IMG/VR virus record: IMGVR_UViG_3300031396_000383
Location: 1-27,801 of that record
DNA from: a virus
Length of the DNA stretch: 27,801 nucleotides
Reading direction: 5' to 3' (one strand)
Shown here: piece by piece, positions 1 through 9,061 of the stretch
Position numbering within the stretch: position 1 is the first letter of the stretch
Layout of the letters: every line of letters starts with the position of its first letter
Made by a program: the position numbers and the translations under genes
The notes under the pieces: model-generated
Seen by the model: only the letters and a program-made list of their open reading frames with translations
The model's database searches: none
Told to the model about the DNA's origin: nothing

Positions 1-141
1 GGGCGCATGGATGCAGTGTTGAAGAAGCTGTCTTTGCTTATGCCCCCCACCGCAGAAGCTTTGGCTGTATTGGCCGCCGATGTCCGTTCAGGGTTGTTAC
101 AAGAGCTAAGCACGCCAACGTGTTTAAAATCTGGGATTTGA
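1..141 (+). CDS. C-terminal end of an unassigned protein (cut by window edge)
   Basis: The frame starting at base 1 is open for 46 codons and ends in TGA at 139-141. The visible tail is mostly helix-forming (Leu/Ala-rich around residues 8-36) and I cannot assign a family; the C-terminal end of a transferase from the same polysaccharide operon would fit but is a guess. The stop lies 10 bases before the next gene on the same strand, which supports a real upstream operon member. A run of this length could be open by chance, so confidence is moderate. Confidence 0.45.
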   Translation, partial: GRMDAVLKKLSLLMPPTAEALAVLAADVRSGLLQELSTPTCLKSGI

Positions 142-151
142 TGTTTGCTTT

Positions 152-1246
152 ATGACTAAAATATCAATTCTTCTCCCCGACCTCCGCGGTGGTGGTGCCG
201 AGCAAGTGAGTATTGATCTTGCGCGCGCGTTTGCCGCCAAGGGGCATCAGGTTGAGTTTGTTCTGATGTCGGCCATGGGTGATTTTCTGGCTGAAACCCG
301 GCGGGAGTTTTCTGTTGTCGATCTGGGGGCAGACAGGACGCGCGATGTGATGCGTCCCCTGATCGCTTATCTGCGCACGCAGCAACCTGTTGCGATGATT
401 GCTCAGATGTGGCCCCTGACCGCCATCGCCCCCCTTGCGCGCCGGATATCGGGGCATCGCTGCAAGGTTCTGGTGTCGGAACACGGCATCCTGTCGGCGC
501 AATATTCCGATTGGGGGCGGGCGCACCGGCTTGGCATGCGGTCCTCAATGGCCCTCGGATACCGTATGGCAGATGTGCGGGTCGGGGTGTCGGGCGGGGT
601 GGTGCAGGATATGGCCGCTTTGTCGGGAATGCCGCACACGTCGTTCGAGGTGATTCACAATCCGGTCCCACCGCGCCCCGTGCCCTCGGCAGAGGCGACG
701 CAACAGGCCGAGGCATTTTGGGCCACCCCCCGGGGTGCACGCATCGTGCATGTTGGCAGCCTTAAACCGGTAAAAAATCACCCGCTCTTGCTGCGTGCCT
801 TTGCCCTGATACCTGAGCCGCAGGCGCGGCTGATGATGGTGGGGACGGGTCAGGGTGAGGCGGATTTGCGCGCCCTTGCGGGCGATCTGGGGATTGCCGG
901 TCGCGTGATCTTTGCCGGTTTCCACTCCGATCCGACGCCGTTTTACCGGACCGCCGATCTGTTCGTGCTGTCATCTGATTACGAGGGCTTCGGCAATGTC
1001 ATTGTCGAGGCCATGGCTTGCGGCACGCCCATTGTCTCAACCGATTGCCCGTCAGGCCCGGCGGAAATTCTAGAGGGCGGGCGCTATGGGCGGCTGGTGC
1101 CGGTGCGCGACCCTGCGGCCCTTGCTGCGGCGATACAAGCCGCCTTGTCCGAAACGCCCGACCGCGCCGCCCTGCAACGCCGCGCAGCTGATTTCGCGCC
1201 CGACATTGCGGCGCGGCGATATCTTGATTTGTTGGAATTAACATGA
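152..1246 (+). CDS. GT4-family glycosyltransferase
   Basis: 364 aa, normal length for a two-domain GT-B enzyme that moves a sugar from a nucleotide-sugar donor to a lipid-linked acceptor on the cytoplasmic side of the membrane. The N-terminal domain opens with a Gly-rich loop (GGGAEQVS, residues 13-20). The C-terminal donor domain has HVGSLKPVKNH (200-210), FAGFHSD (254-260) and the EX7E motif, E278 to E286, in EGFGNVIVE, followed by ACGTPIVSTDCPSGPAEIL (289-307). That last stretch is common in GT4 enzymes of O-antigen and capsule clusters. Donor and acceptor cannot be read from the sequence. No clear Shine-Dalgarno sequence precedes the ATG at 152; a four-codon ORF upstream may couple it to the previous gene. 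The stop overlaps the next start (ATGA, 1243-1246). Confidence 0.9.
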   Translation: MTKISILLPDLRGGGAEQVSIDLARAFAAKGHQVEFVLMSAMGDFLAETRREFSVVDLGADRTRDVMRPLIAYLRTQQPVAMIAQMWPLTAIAPLARRISGHRCKVLVSEHGILSAQYSDWGRAHRLGMRSSMALGYRMADVRVGVSGGVVQDMAALSGMPHTSFEVIHNPVPPRPVPSAEATQQAEAFWATPRGARIVHVGSLKPVKNHPLLLRAFALIPEPQARLMMVGTGQGEADLRALAGDLGIAGRVIFAGFHSDPTPFYRTADLFVLSSDYEGFGNVIVEAMACGTPIVSTDCPSGPAEILEGGRYGRLVPVRDPAALAAAIQAALSETPDRAALQRRAADFAPDIAARRYLDLLELT

Positions 1247-2466
1247 CCCCCACACTCTACCTCACCCGCAACGGCCTCCTCGAACCCTTGGGTCAAAGTC
1301 AGGTAATTGCCTATTTGCGGGGCCTTTCACGGAACCACAAAATCACCCTGATTACCTATGAAAAACCCGAGGATTGGGCAGACAGTGACCGGATGGCCGA
1401 CGCGCGGGCCGATTGTGAGACGCATGGTATCCGTTGGCTGCCACAGAAGTTTCGAGCGCGCCCAAAGATTATCGCCCCGGCATTGAGCATGGCGCGCATG
1501 GTCTGGCTGGTACGCCGCGAAGTGAGGCGCGGCGGCATTCGACTAATCCATGCGCGATCATACATCCCTGCCGCTGTTGCCCTGACCGTCAGCCGGATGA
1601 CGGGGGTTCCGTTTCTGTTCGACATGCGGGCGCTCTGGCCGGAGGAGTTGGTCACGGCAGAGCGGTTGAAACGTGGATCGTTGATCCACCGGGCCATCGT
1701 TGCTGCTGAAAGAGCCTGTTTATCATCTGCCGCTGGAGTGATCTCGTTAACCCAAGCCGCTGTTGAGCATTTGAAAGATATCTATCCAAATAAATTGGCT
1801 GACCAGCGCCTTGTAGTCATTCCGACCTGTGCCGATCTTGATCGTTTCACTCCATTGGTGGAGCGTAAAAGCGGCCCGAAAGTCCATAGCTGCATTGGCA
1901 CCGTGCTGAGTGGATGGTTCCGTACGGAATGGCTTGCCGCTTGGCTGGCTGCGGCGGCATCACACGATCCGGAAGCTCGCTTTGAAATCGTCACAAGGGA
2001 TGATCCATTGCAAGTCCGGCTCGCTATTGATCCGGAGGGGCGTCTTGTCGATCGCCTCACGATAAGCCCGCGGCAAACTCAGGAGATGCCCGATGCGGTG
2101 CGGGGCCATGACCTATCGGTGATGTTTTATGCTGGTGGTGAAATTTCAGAACTTGGGCGTTCTCCGACGCGCATGGCGGAAATTCTGGGATGCGGCCTGC
2201 CCGTGGTGGCGAATGACGGTGTTGGCGACGTAGCGCGAATTATCGAGAAATATCGCGTTGGCATCCTGGTCGATGGCCCAACGCCTGAGCAGATGAAGGC
2301 TGCGCTATTAGCACTGGATGAGCTCATGACCGATCCTGATTTGCCCGCGCGTTGCCGCGCCGCTGCAGAAGAGGTTTTCTCCCTCAAAGGTGGAACGTCG
2401 GCATACGCCCGCCTTTATGAAGCGGTGCTCGATCAATCGAATGGAGCCAAAGCATGTGCGGAATAA
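1243..2466 (+). CDS. GT4-like glycosyltransferase
   Basis: 407 aa, a GT-B fold glycosyltransferase distinct from its upstream neighbour. Residues 8-27 (with LLEPLGQSQV) and FDMRALWPEE (126-135) are typical of a GT4 subgroup with an N-terminal Glyco_trans_4-type domain. The donor-domain signature is SPTRMAEILGCGLPVVAN (307-324) followed by DGVGDV, in place of a textbook EX7E motif. It starts with the ATGA overlap at 1243 and ends 13 bases inside asnB, so translation is probably coupled on both sides. It likely adds one sugar of the repeat unit; a rhamnosyltransferase is possible because the operon makes dTDP-rhamnose, but nothing in the sequence proves this. Confidence 0.85.
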   Translation: MTPTLYLTRNGLLEPLGQSQVIAYLRGLSRNHKITLITYEKPEDWADSDRMADARADCETHGIRWLPQKFRARPKIIAPALSMARMVWLVRREVRRGGIRLIHARSYIPAAVALTVSRMTGVPFLFDMRALWPEELVTAERLKRGSLIHRAIVAAERACLSSAAGVISLTQAAVEHLKDIYPNKLADQRLVVIPTCADLDRFTPLVERKSGPKVHSCIGTVLSGWFRTEWLAAWLAAAASHDPEARFEIVTRDDPLQVRLAIDPEGRLVDRLTISPRQTQEMPDAVRGHDLSVMFYAGGEISELGRSPTRMAEILGCGLPVVANDGVGDVARIIEKYRVGILVDGPTPEQMKAALLALDELMTDPDLPARCRAAAEEVFSLKGGTSAYARLYEAVLDQSNGAKACAE

Positions 2467-4433
2467 CTGGCTTTCTTGACCGCGAAGCGAGAGGCATTGA
2501 CGACATGCGCACCCGTATCCAGCCCATGACAGACAGCCTGCGCTTGCGGGGACCTGACGCTGAAGGGATATGGTTGGGCGAAGGCGTGGCATTGGGACAT
2601 CGGCGACTATCGATCCTTGATCTCAGTCCAGCTGGTGCACAGCCTATGCTCTCAGACTGTGGTAGGTTCGCGATTGTTTTCAATGGCGAGATCTACAACC
2701 ACCTCGATTTGCGTCGGGATCTTGAGCGTTTAGGAGCTACTTCAAATTGGCGCGGCCATTCTGATACTGAAACTCTGCTGGCAGGGGTCATGCACTGGGG
2801 ATTGGACGAGACCGTTCGGCGTGCGGCGGGCATGTTTGCTGTCGCGCTCTGGGATCGTAAGGAAAAGCGGCTGTCATTGGCGCGTGACCGGATTGGAGAA
2901 AAGCCTCTCTATTGGGGCTGGGCGGGGCAGACGCTAGTTTTTGGATCAGAGCTCAAGGCGTTGCGCCGCCATCGGGACTTTCCAACGAGCATCTGCCGTG
3001 AGGCATTGGCACAATATTTGAGCTTTGCCTATGTCCCCGCACCCCGCAGCATCCATCCGGGGATTTACAAGCTCGAGCCAGGCTGCATTCTGGAGGTCAA
3101 TGAAACACCACCGCTGTCGCCGCCACAACGGCCATTACGACCCGGCGACACCTTTGGTTCATTGTCGATCCGGCGCTATTGGTCGCTGAACGAGACGATC
3201 GAGGCAGGTAGTCGTTCTCGTTTCACGACTGAGGCCGAGGCGGTCACCACATTGGAGAACACGTTGAGCGAAGCGGTTGGGCGACAGATGATCTCTGACG
3301 TGCCACTTGGCGCGTTTCTGTCCGGTGGCATAGACAGTTCTCTCATCGTGTCAATGATGCAAGCGCAGTCATTGCGGCCTGTCAGGACGTTCACTGTCGG
3401 TTTTGAAAATGCTGCTTTTAATGAAGCTCCCCATGCGGCGGCAGTTGCCAAACATGTCGGGACGGATCACACAGAAATAATTGTGACCGAAAATGAAGCA
3501 CGGGATGTTATTCCCCTTTTGCCAGAGCTTTATGATGAGCCGTTCGCGGATTCGTCCCAAATACCAACTCATTTGGTCTGCCTAGCGGCGCGCGAACATG
3601 TAACAGTCGCGCTCTCTGGTGATGCTGGGGATGAGCTGTTTGGGGGATATAATCGCTATTTTTGGGGGCCTAGCATTTGGCGACGCCTGCGCGGGACTCC
3701 AGCGCCCCTCAGACGAGCCTTGGGGCGGGTGATTTCCGCCGTACCTTCATCCGCTTGGGATCGTGTCGGGACCCTGGGAAAGGGGAGATTCGCGATCAGT
3801 CGTGCGGGTGATAAGGCGCACAAGCTTGCCAGCGGTTTGCGCACGATTGAAAGTGTTGATGATCTGTACCGGAGCTTGGTTTCGGCATGGCCCGGAGACG
3901 CTCTAGTGAAAGGCCTCCAGGGAGTACCGTCATCGATCCTCAATGACGAATTGCCAGATATTCTCAAGGCTGACCCAGCTGCGCGCATGATGGTACAAGA
4001 CATGTGCAGCTACCTACCTGACGACATCCTGTGTAAGGTTGATCGTGCTGCAATGGGTGTCAGCCTCGAAACTCGGGTTCCATTTCTTGATCCTGAAGTG
4101 ATTGCCCTGTCCACCCGCTGGCCTACAAAGAGGAAGATTCGTGACGGTCAGGGAAAATGGGTGCTCCGCCAGGTTCTATATCGGCATGTGCCGCAAGACT
4201 TGATCGAACGTCCGAAAACTGGCTTCAGTATCCCTTTAGGAGATTGGCTCCTTGGTCAGCTGAAATCCTGGGCCGAAGACCTCCTCTCTCCCGTAGCGCT
4301 GGCAGCCGAAGACCTCCTTGATCCGGAACCAGTTCTAGCAGCTTTGAAGGAACATCTGTCTGGACGACATGACTGGGCGCACAGGCTTTGGATTGCCCTA
4401 ATGTTTCAGGCAGGGCGCGCGCATTGGAAATGA
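2454..4433 (+). CDS. asnB: Glutamine-dependent asparagine synthetase-like amidotransferase (AsnB family)
   Basis: 659 aa. The start is fixed by the MCGITGF terminus, where Cys2 becomes the N-terminal nucleophile of the class II glutaminase, and by GGAG seven bases upstream. Glutaminase-domain residues are visible: RRLSILDLS (50-58), FNGEIYN (76-82) and HSDTE (102-106). The synthetase domain has the ATP PP-loop SGGIDSS (290-296), then SGDAGDELFGGYNRY and CKVDRAAMGVSLETRVPFLD. All catalytic elements look intact. AsnB relatives inside polysaccharide clusters usually amidate a uronic acid or another carboxylated sugar (for example WbpS of Pseudomonas O-antigen clusters), not free aspartate; placement between glycosyltransferases favours that role here. 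It is longer than E. coli AsnB (554 aa) and close to the length of exopolysaccharide-cluster homologues. Confidence 0.93.
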   Translation: MCGITGFLDREARGIDDMRTRIQPMTDSLRLRGPDAEGIWLGEGVALGHRRLSILDLSPAGAQPMLSDCGRFAIVFNGEIYNHLDLRRDLERLGATSNWRGHSDTETLLAGVMHWGLDETVRRAAGMFAVALWDRKEKRLSLARDRIGEKPLYWGWAGQTLVFGSELKALRRHRDFPTSICREALAQYLSFAYVPAPRSIHPGIYKLEPGCILEVNETPPLSPPQRPLRPGDTFGSLSIRRYWSLNETIEAGSRSRFTTEAEAVTTLENTLSEAVGRQMISDVPLGAFLSGGIDSSLIVSMMQAQSLRPVRTFTVGFENAAFNEAPHAAAVAKHVGTDHTEIIVTENEARDVIPLLPELYDEPFADSSQIPTHLVCLAAREHVTVALSGDAGDELFGGYNRYFWGPSIWRRLRGTPAPLRRALGRVISAVPSSAWDRVGTLGKGRFAISRAGDKAHKLASGLRTIESVDDLYRSLVSAWPGDALVKGLQGVPSSILNDELPDILKADPAARMMVQDMCSYLPDDILCKVDRAAMGVSLETRVPFLDPEVIALSTRWPTKRKIRDGQGKWVLRQVLYRHVPQDLIERPKTGFSIPLGDWLLGQLKSWAEDLLSPVALAAEDLLDPEPVLAALKEHLSGRHDWAHRLWIALMFQAGRAHWK

Positions 4434-5512
4434 GCATGCGTCTTCTGGTCTTATCACGATATTCCCGACTTGGTGCCTCGAGCCGACTGCGAACGTTGCA
4501 ATATCGCGGGAGGCTTGAGGATGCTGGTTTTGAGGTGGAGTACTCGGCTCTCTTTGACGATGCTTACTTGCGAGGGCTTTACGCTGGCAACCAGAGCAAA
4601 GCGGCCATCCCGTCATATTATCGCCAGAGGGTTTCTCGCTTGCGGCGCAAACCAAGCCCCGCACTGATCTGGGTTGAAAAAGAGGCGCTGCCTTGGGTGC
4701 CTTGGATGGTTGAAAACGCGCTTTTGCCAAAGTCGGTGCCGGTGGTGAGTGATTACGACGATGCGGTGTTTCATCGCTATGAACGTCATAGACTTGCACC
4801 CGTCCGCTGGATCCTCGGGGCAAAGATCGATCGGATCATGCAACGTTCATCGCTTGTTACGGCGGGGAACAGCTATCTTTCAGATAGGGCGCACACATCA
4901 GGTGCGCAGCATGTGGAGATTGTTCCTACAGTCGTTGACCTTGAACACTACAACATTGTTAAGCCTGCTGCAGGCCCCTTCCCGCTCCGTATCGGCTGGA
5001 TTGGCTCGCCAAGCACGTGGACAGAATACATGGCGCCGATTATGCCATCCCTTACTTGTGTTGCTGGGGTAGAGAACGCGCGTATCTCGGCTGTCGGGGC
5101 AGGCAGGGCCGCCAAACCGCATCAATTCCTCGACATTCTGCCTTGGTCTGAAGAGACCGAAGTGGCCTCTATTCAAGCAATGGATATCGGGATTATGCCG
5201 TTGACTGACACGCCGTGGGCGCGTGGCAAATGCGGATATAAGTTGATCCAGTATATGGCGTGCGGCCTGCCAGTCATCGCATCTCCAGTGGGTGTTAACA
5301 CTGAGATCGTTGAACATGGTGTGAACGGATTTTTGGCCACAACAGACGCGGAATGGCGCGAGGCGCTCGTGATGCTGCTGCGCGACCCAGACCTTCGAAA
5401 TCGAATGGGAGCTGCGGGTCGCCAGAAAGTTGAAAAACAATATAGCCTTCAGGTCTGGGGCCCACGTGTGGCAGACATGCTGTCTAAAGTTGCGAGAGAA
5501 CACATCGCATGA
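4430..5512 (+). CDS. Glycosyltransferase (GT-B, GT4-like)
   Basis: 360 aa. The N-terminus (LLVLSRYSRLGASSRLR) and VSDYDDAVFHRY (106-117) mark a GT-B glycosyltransferase group common in exopolysaccharide clusters. The donor-domain signature RGKCGYKLIQYMACGLPV (265-282) replaces a classical EX7E motif. I chose ATG 4430 because it overlaps the asnB stop (ATGA, 4430-4433), as at most junctions of this operon. ATG 4436 gives a protein two residues shorter and has GGAA six bases upstream, so it is equally possible. An upstream ATG at 4388 adds 14 residues without family character and lies inside asnB. It probably adds another sugar to the repeat unit; specificity is unknown. Confidence 0.85.
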   Translation: MSMRLLVLSRYSRLGASSRLRTLQYRGRLEDAGFEVEYSALFDDAYLRGLYAGNQSKAAIPSYYRQRVSRLRRKPSPALIWVEKEALPWVPWMVENALLPKSVPVVSDYDDAVFHRYERHRLAPVRWILGAKIDRIMQRSSLVTAGNSYLSDRAHTSGAQHVEIVPTVVDLEHYNIVKPAAGPFPLRIGWIGSPSTWTEYMAPIMPSLTCVAGVENARISAVGAGRAAKPHQFLDILPWSEETEVASIQAMDIGIMPLTDTPWARGKCGYKLIQYMACGLPVIASPVGVNTEIVEHGVNGFLATTDAEWREALVMLLRDPDLRNRMGAAGRQKVEKQYSLQVWGPRVADMLSKVAREHIA

Positions 5513-6579
5513 TCTATGTGGCAGTCTTCAACGGCCTGATACTTTTGCGTTATTCGTTAATGCGGATGGTCAGTCTGCGCGGGCAGCTCTATGCACCGTT
5601 GCTGGCCACTTTGTTCTTGTTTTCTGCCTTCCGCTTCGAGGTTGGATGCGACTGGACTGGGTATCTGAATCAGTTCTACATTTACGGGACACTTAACTTT
5701 GCAGAATCGCTCGTTCAGCGGGAAGGATTGTGGACCAGTCTGTTTGTTTTTCAAAACTGGCTGGGATTACCATATCCCTGGATTAACGTATTTTCTTCGC
5801 TGATCTTTTTCTATGGAATTCATGTCTTTGCACGACGGCAGCCGGATGCACTGGCCTTTCTTATCCTGCTTTTTCCGATCCTGATCATCAACATGCCGAT
5901 GTCCGGCATTCGGCAGGGGGCTGCCATCGGCCTGATGTGCATCGCCTTTGCGGCTTTCATCGACCGTTCCATGTGGCGATTCGTTTTCATGACAGTGCTA
6001 GCATCACTGCTGCACTCTAGTGCCATTGTTTTCCTCCTGCTCGCACCGATGGTAACCGGTAACTATTCCCGTCAACGGCTGTTCCTGTCACTGCTGCTGG
6101 CCATACCAGGCGCGCTCGTCCTGATGTCTGGCGAAGCTGCTGAGGTAGCAACAAGCCGTTACGTCGGTACAGGTGTGGATGCCGCAGGTGCAGCCTTCCG
6201 TGTCGGCCTTCTTATGCTGACAGCTGTCTTCTTCCTGCTGTTTCTGAAGCGGAAATGGGCAACAACGTTTCCAGACGACTTCAAGCTTGTCATGATCGGT
6301 GCGCTCATGATGGCTGCCATGTTCGTTCTGGTCCCAATCTCCTCGGTTATTGGGGATCGTTTGGGATACTACCTCGTCCCGATTCAGGCGATGATATTTG
6401 CGCGTATTCCGTTCCTGCCCATTCGTAGAGACCGCGCTGTCTATGTAGCGTTGCCGTATATCGGCTTGCTGACGGTTTTTGTGGTTTGGACGTCTCTTTC
6501 TTCACACTTTCAGCAATGCTATCTGCCCTATCAAACGTGGCTTTTCGGATACCCCGACTTTTCCCGCGCTATATTTTGA
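5509..6579 (+). CDS. EpsG-family membrane protein, probable polysaccharide polymerase (Wzy-like)
   Basis: 356 aa, with many hydrophobic segments along the whole length (about eight to ten membrane helices). EpsG-family signatures are visible: FRFEVGCDWTGY near residue 43, INMPMSGIRQGAAIGL near 128-143 and a helix with LLHSSAIVFLLL near 167-178. EpsG proteins are inner-membrane proteins proposed to polymerise undecaprenyl-linked repeat units at the periplasmic face. The ATG at 5509 overlaps the upstream stop (ATGA). As the only polytopic protein in the block, it is the best polymerase candidate; no flippase or ligase is visible in the window. By eye its GC content is lower than that of the first glycosyltransferase gene, which hints at a mosaic operon. 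Confidence 0.82.
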   Translation: MIYVAVFNGLILLRYSLMRMVSLRGQLYAPLLATLFLFSAFRFEVGCDWTGYLNQFYIYGTLNFAESLVQREGLWTSLFVFQNWLGLPYPWINVFSSLIFFYGIHVFARRQPDALAFLILLFPILIINMPMSGIRQGAAIGLMCIAFAAFIDRSMWRFVFMTVLASLLHSSAIVFLLLAPMVTGNYSRQRLFLSLLLAIPGALVLMSGEAAEVATSRYVGTGVDAAGAAFRVGLLMLTAVFFLLFLKRKWATTFPDDFKLVMIGALMMAAMFVLVPISSVIGDRLGYYLVPIQAMIFARIPFLPIRRDRAVYVALPYIGLLTVFVVWTSLSSHFQQCYLPYQTWLFGYPDFSRAIF

Positions 6580-6591
6580 GCTGAATTAAAT

Positions 6592-7158
6592 ATGAAAATA
6601 TCTACAAAACCCCTCGAATTACCGGGCCTTCTTCTGGCTGAACCAAATCGCTTTGGCGACGATCGGGGGTATTTCGAAGAGACTTGGAACCGCCGTAACT
6701 TCGCAGATGGCGGTATCGACGTTGACTTCTTGCAGGACAATCATTCGCTGTCTGTTCCTTCGGGCACTTTGCGCGGGCTGCACTTTCAAGCACCACCCCA
6801 TGCGCAGGACAAGCTTGTGCGCTGCACGCGTGGGTCCGTCTATGATGTGGCGGTCGACATACGCGTTGGATCGCCAACCTACGGACGCTGGGCCGGTGTC
6901 ACCCTGTCAGCTGAGAACGGGCAGCAACTGTTCATTCCAAAAGGGTTTCTCCATGGCTTCATCACGTTAACGAAACAAACAGAGGTGCAATACAAATGCT
7001 CAGACTATTACGCACCAGAGAGTGATGGGACCGTTCGCTGGGACAGCGTGGGCATAGATTGGCCTTTGTCTGGGGATCCAGTCCTGTCTACCAAAGACGC
7101 CGCAGCACCACATTTTTCCGACTTTCAGTCCCCCTTTATTTTTGGTGAACCCCTATGA
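6592..7158 (+). CDS. rfbC: dTDP-4-dehydrorhamnose 3,5-epimerase
   Basis: 188 aa, the usual RmlC length (single cupin domain). It epimerises C3 and C5 of dTDP-4-keto-6-deoxy-glucose, the third step to dTDP-L-rhamnose, in the cytoplasm. Visible signatures are [10 protein letters not shown] (24-33), RGLHFQ (61-66, with catalytic His64), DKLVRCTRG (73-81, with conserved Lys74), [10 protein letters not shown] (114-123) and the tyrosine pair at 139-140. It follows the polymerase gene by 12 bases, the only non-overlapping junction in this part of the operon, without a strong ribosome-binding site. The stop overlaps the rfbB start (ATGA). Confidence 0.95.
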   Translation: MKISTKPLELPGLLLAEPNRFGDDRGYFEETWNRRNFADGGIDVDFLQDNHSLSVPSGTLRGLHFQAPPHAQDKLVRCTRGSVYDVAVDIRVGSPTYGRWAGVTLSAENGQQLFIPKGFLHGFITLTKQTEVQYKCSDYYAPESDGTVRWDSVGIDWPLSGDPVLSTKDAAAPHFSDFQSPFIFGEPL

Positions 7159-8204
7159 AACTACTTGTAACCGGCGGCGCGGGTTTCATCGGATCGGCCG
7201 CGGTCCGCCTTGCCATCGCGCGCGGCAATGCTGTTGTCAATCTAGATGCGCTGACCTATGCAGCCTGTGTGGAGAATGTCGCCTCAGTCGCGGGGTCGCC
7301 TCTGTATGCTTTCGAGCACGCTGATATTCGGGATCGCAGCGTGTTGGATCGCATTTTTGCGGAACACGAACCTGATGTTGTCTTGCATCTTGCTGCGGAG
7401 TCCCATGTGGATCGCTCGATTGATGCCCCCGCTGATTTTGTCGAGACGAATATCACTGGCACGTTCAACATGCTGGAGGCCGCTCGAGCTTATTGGATAC
7501 GGAAGGGAAAACCAGAAAGCTTTCGCTTTCACCACGTCTCAACAGACGAGGTGTTCGGCTCTTTGCCTGACGATCCAGAGGCCATGTTCACCGAAGACAC
7601 TGCTTATGATCCTCGTTCGCCCTATTCGGCGTCAAAGGCGGCATCAGATCATTTGGTCAGGGCGTGGCACGAGACCTATGATCTGCCGGTGGTGCTGACG
7701 AACTGCTCGAACAACTACGGGCCTTATCATTTCCCGGAAAAGCTGATCCCAGTGGTGATCCTGAACGCGCTTCATGGCAAGCCGATCCCGATTTACGGGA
7801 AAGGCGAAAACGTCCGGGATTGGCTCTATGTCGAAGACCACGCCGACGCGCTTTTATTGGTGCTGGAAAAGGGTGAAAACGGGCGCAGCTACAACATTGG
7901 CGGCGAGAACGAGTTACGCAATATCGATCTTGTGCGCACGATTTGCGCGATCTTGGACAAGAAAAAACCCAAGCCTCAGGGCTCCTACGCCGATCAGATG
8001 ACTTTTGTGACCGACCGGCCCGGGCACGATGCGCGCTACGCGATTGATCCAAGGCGGATTCGTGACGAATTGGGCTGGCGTCCGTCGGTCACTGTTGAAC
8101 AAGGGCTTGAGCGGACCGTGCAGTGGTATCTGGAGAATGAAACCTGGTGGCGACCGCTGCTGAATCGATCCGGCGTGGGCGATCGATTGGGCGTGAAAAC
8201 GTGA
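7155..8204 (+). CDS. rfbB: dTDP-glucose 4,6-dehydratase
   Basis: 349 aa, typical RmlB length, an extended short-chain dehydrogenase. It oxidises, dehydrates and reduces dTDP-glucose to dTDP-4-keto-6-deoxy-glucose, the second step of dTDP-rhamnose synthesis. The NAD-binding loop GGAGFIG is at residues 7-13. [13 protein letters not shown] (78-90), the catalytic triplet STDE (129-132) and Y157-x3-K161 in YSASK follow, then [18 protein letters not shown] and DWLYVEDH. The start overlaps the rfbC stop by four bases. All catalytic residues are present, so the enzyme should be active. Confidence 0.96.
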   Translation: MKLLVTGGAGFIGSAAVRLAIARGNAVVNLDALTYAACVENVASVAGSPLYAFEHADIRDRSVLDRIFAEHEPDVVLHLAAESHVDRSIDAPADFVETNITGTFNMLEAARAYWIRKGKPESFRFHHVSTDEVFGSLPDDPEAMFTEDTAYDPRSPYSASKAASDHLVRAWHETYDLPVVLTNCSNNYGPYHFPEKLIPVVILNALHGKPIPIYGKGENVRDWLYVEDHADALLLVLEKGENGRSYNIGGENELRNIDLVRTICAILDKKKPKPQGSYADQMTFVTDRPGHDARYAIDPRRIRDELGWRPSVTVEQGLERTVQWYLENETWWRPLLNRSGVGDRLGVKT

Positions 8205-9061
8205 AACTTTTCGTCTTTGGAAAAACAGGGCAGGTTGCCCGCGAACTCGCGCAACATTGCCCCTCTGACGTTGAGGCACGCTTTCTAGGGCGGCAGGACG
8301 TTGATCTGTCATCACCTCAATCCTGTGCGGATGCCATCTTGGCATGTGATGCCGACGCAGTGATCAATACCGCTGCCTGGACGGCCGTTGATCAGGCAGA
8401 AGAATCTGAGAACGCCGCAACGATCATAAATGGCGAAGCACCTGGAGCAATCGCACATGCCTGCGCGCAAAAGGGCATTCCCTTCCTGCATCTCTCAACC
8501 GATTATGTTTTTGACGGGACTGGCACGGAGCCATTCACCCCTGATCATCCCGCGGCACCAATTTCGGCTTACGGGCGATCGAAACTCATTGGTGAAGAAG
8601 CGATCCGCATCAGCGGTGCCCAGCATCTTATCCTGCGCACCAGCTGGGTGGTCTCGGCCCATGGAGCGAACTTTGTCAAGTCGATGCTACGGCTGGGACA
8701 AGAGCGCGACACCCTCAACGTTGTGGCTGATCAGATCGGTGGACCCACAGCGGCCGCTGACATTGCACGTGCACTTTTAATAGCGGCACGCGCAATGGTC
8801 ACAGGCCACCCAGGTGGCACTCATCATTTTGCCGGTGCTCCTGATACCAGCTGGGCTGATTTTGCACGCGCCATCATGCACAGCGCAGACCTGCCGTGCC
8901 AAATCCAAGACATCCCGTCATCAGATTACCCGACACTGGCCTGCCGCCCCCTGAATTCACGGCTTGATTGCACGTCCTTCGAGCGTGAGTTCGGCGTCAG
9001 CCGTCCGGATTGGCGTCTCAGTCTCGACGATATTTTAACAGAACTTGGAGCCCGCACATGA
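8201..9061 (+). CDS. rfbD: dTDP-4-dehydrorhamnose reductase (GTG start)
   Basis: 286 aa when read from the GTG at 8201, which overlaps the rfbB stop (GTGA) and begins exactly at the Rossmann strand ([12 protein letters not shown]). An in-frame ATG at 8147 would add 18 residues with no family character from inside rfbB, so I rejected it. The enzyme reduces dTDP-4-keto-L-rhamnose with NAD(P)H, the last step of the pathway. Key motifs are [13 protein letters not shown] (56-68), LSTDYVFDG (98-106), Y124-x3-K128 in YGRSK, RTSWV and [10 protein letters not shown]. The next gene starts by a four-base overlap. Confidence 0.95.
   Translation: MKLFVFGKTGQVARELAQHCPSDVEARFLGRQDVDLSSPQSCADAILACDADAVINTAAWTAVDQAEESENAATIINGEAPGAIAHACAQKGIPFLHLSTDYVFDGTGTEPFTPDHPAAPISAYGRSKLIGEEAIRISGAQHLILRTSWVVSAHGANFVKSMLRLGQERDTLNVVADQIGGPTAAADIARALLIAARAMVTGHPGGTHHFAGAPDTSWADFARAIMHSADLPCQIQDIPSSDYPTLACRPLNSRLDCTSFEREFGVSRPDWRLSLDDILTELGART

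Noticed and set aside
8147-8200. Upstream ATG start for rfbD
   Set aside because: It adds 18 residues without family character from inside rfbB; GTG 8201 with a 4-base overlap starts at the Rossmann strand.
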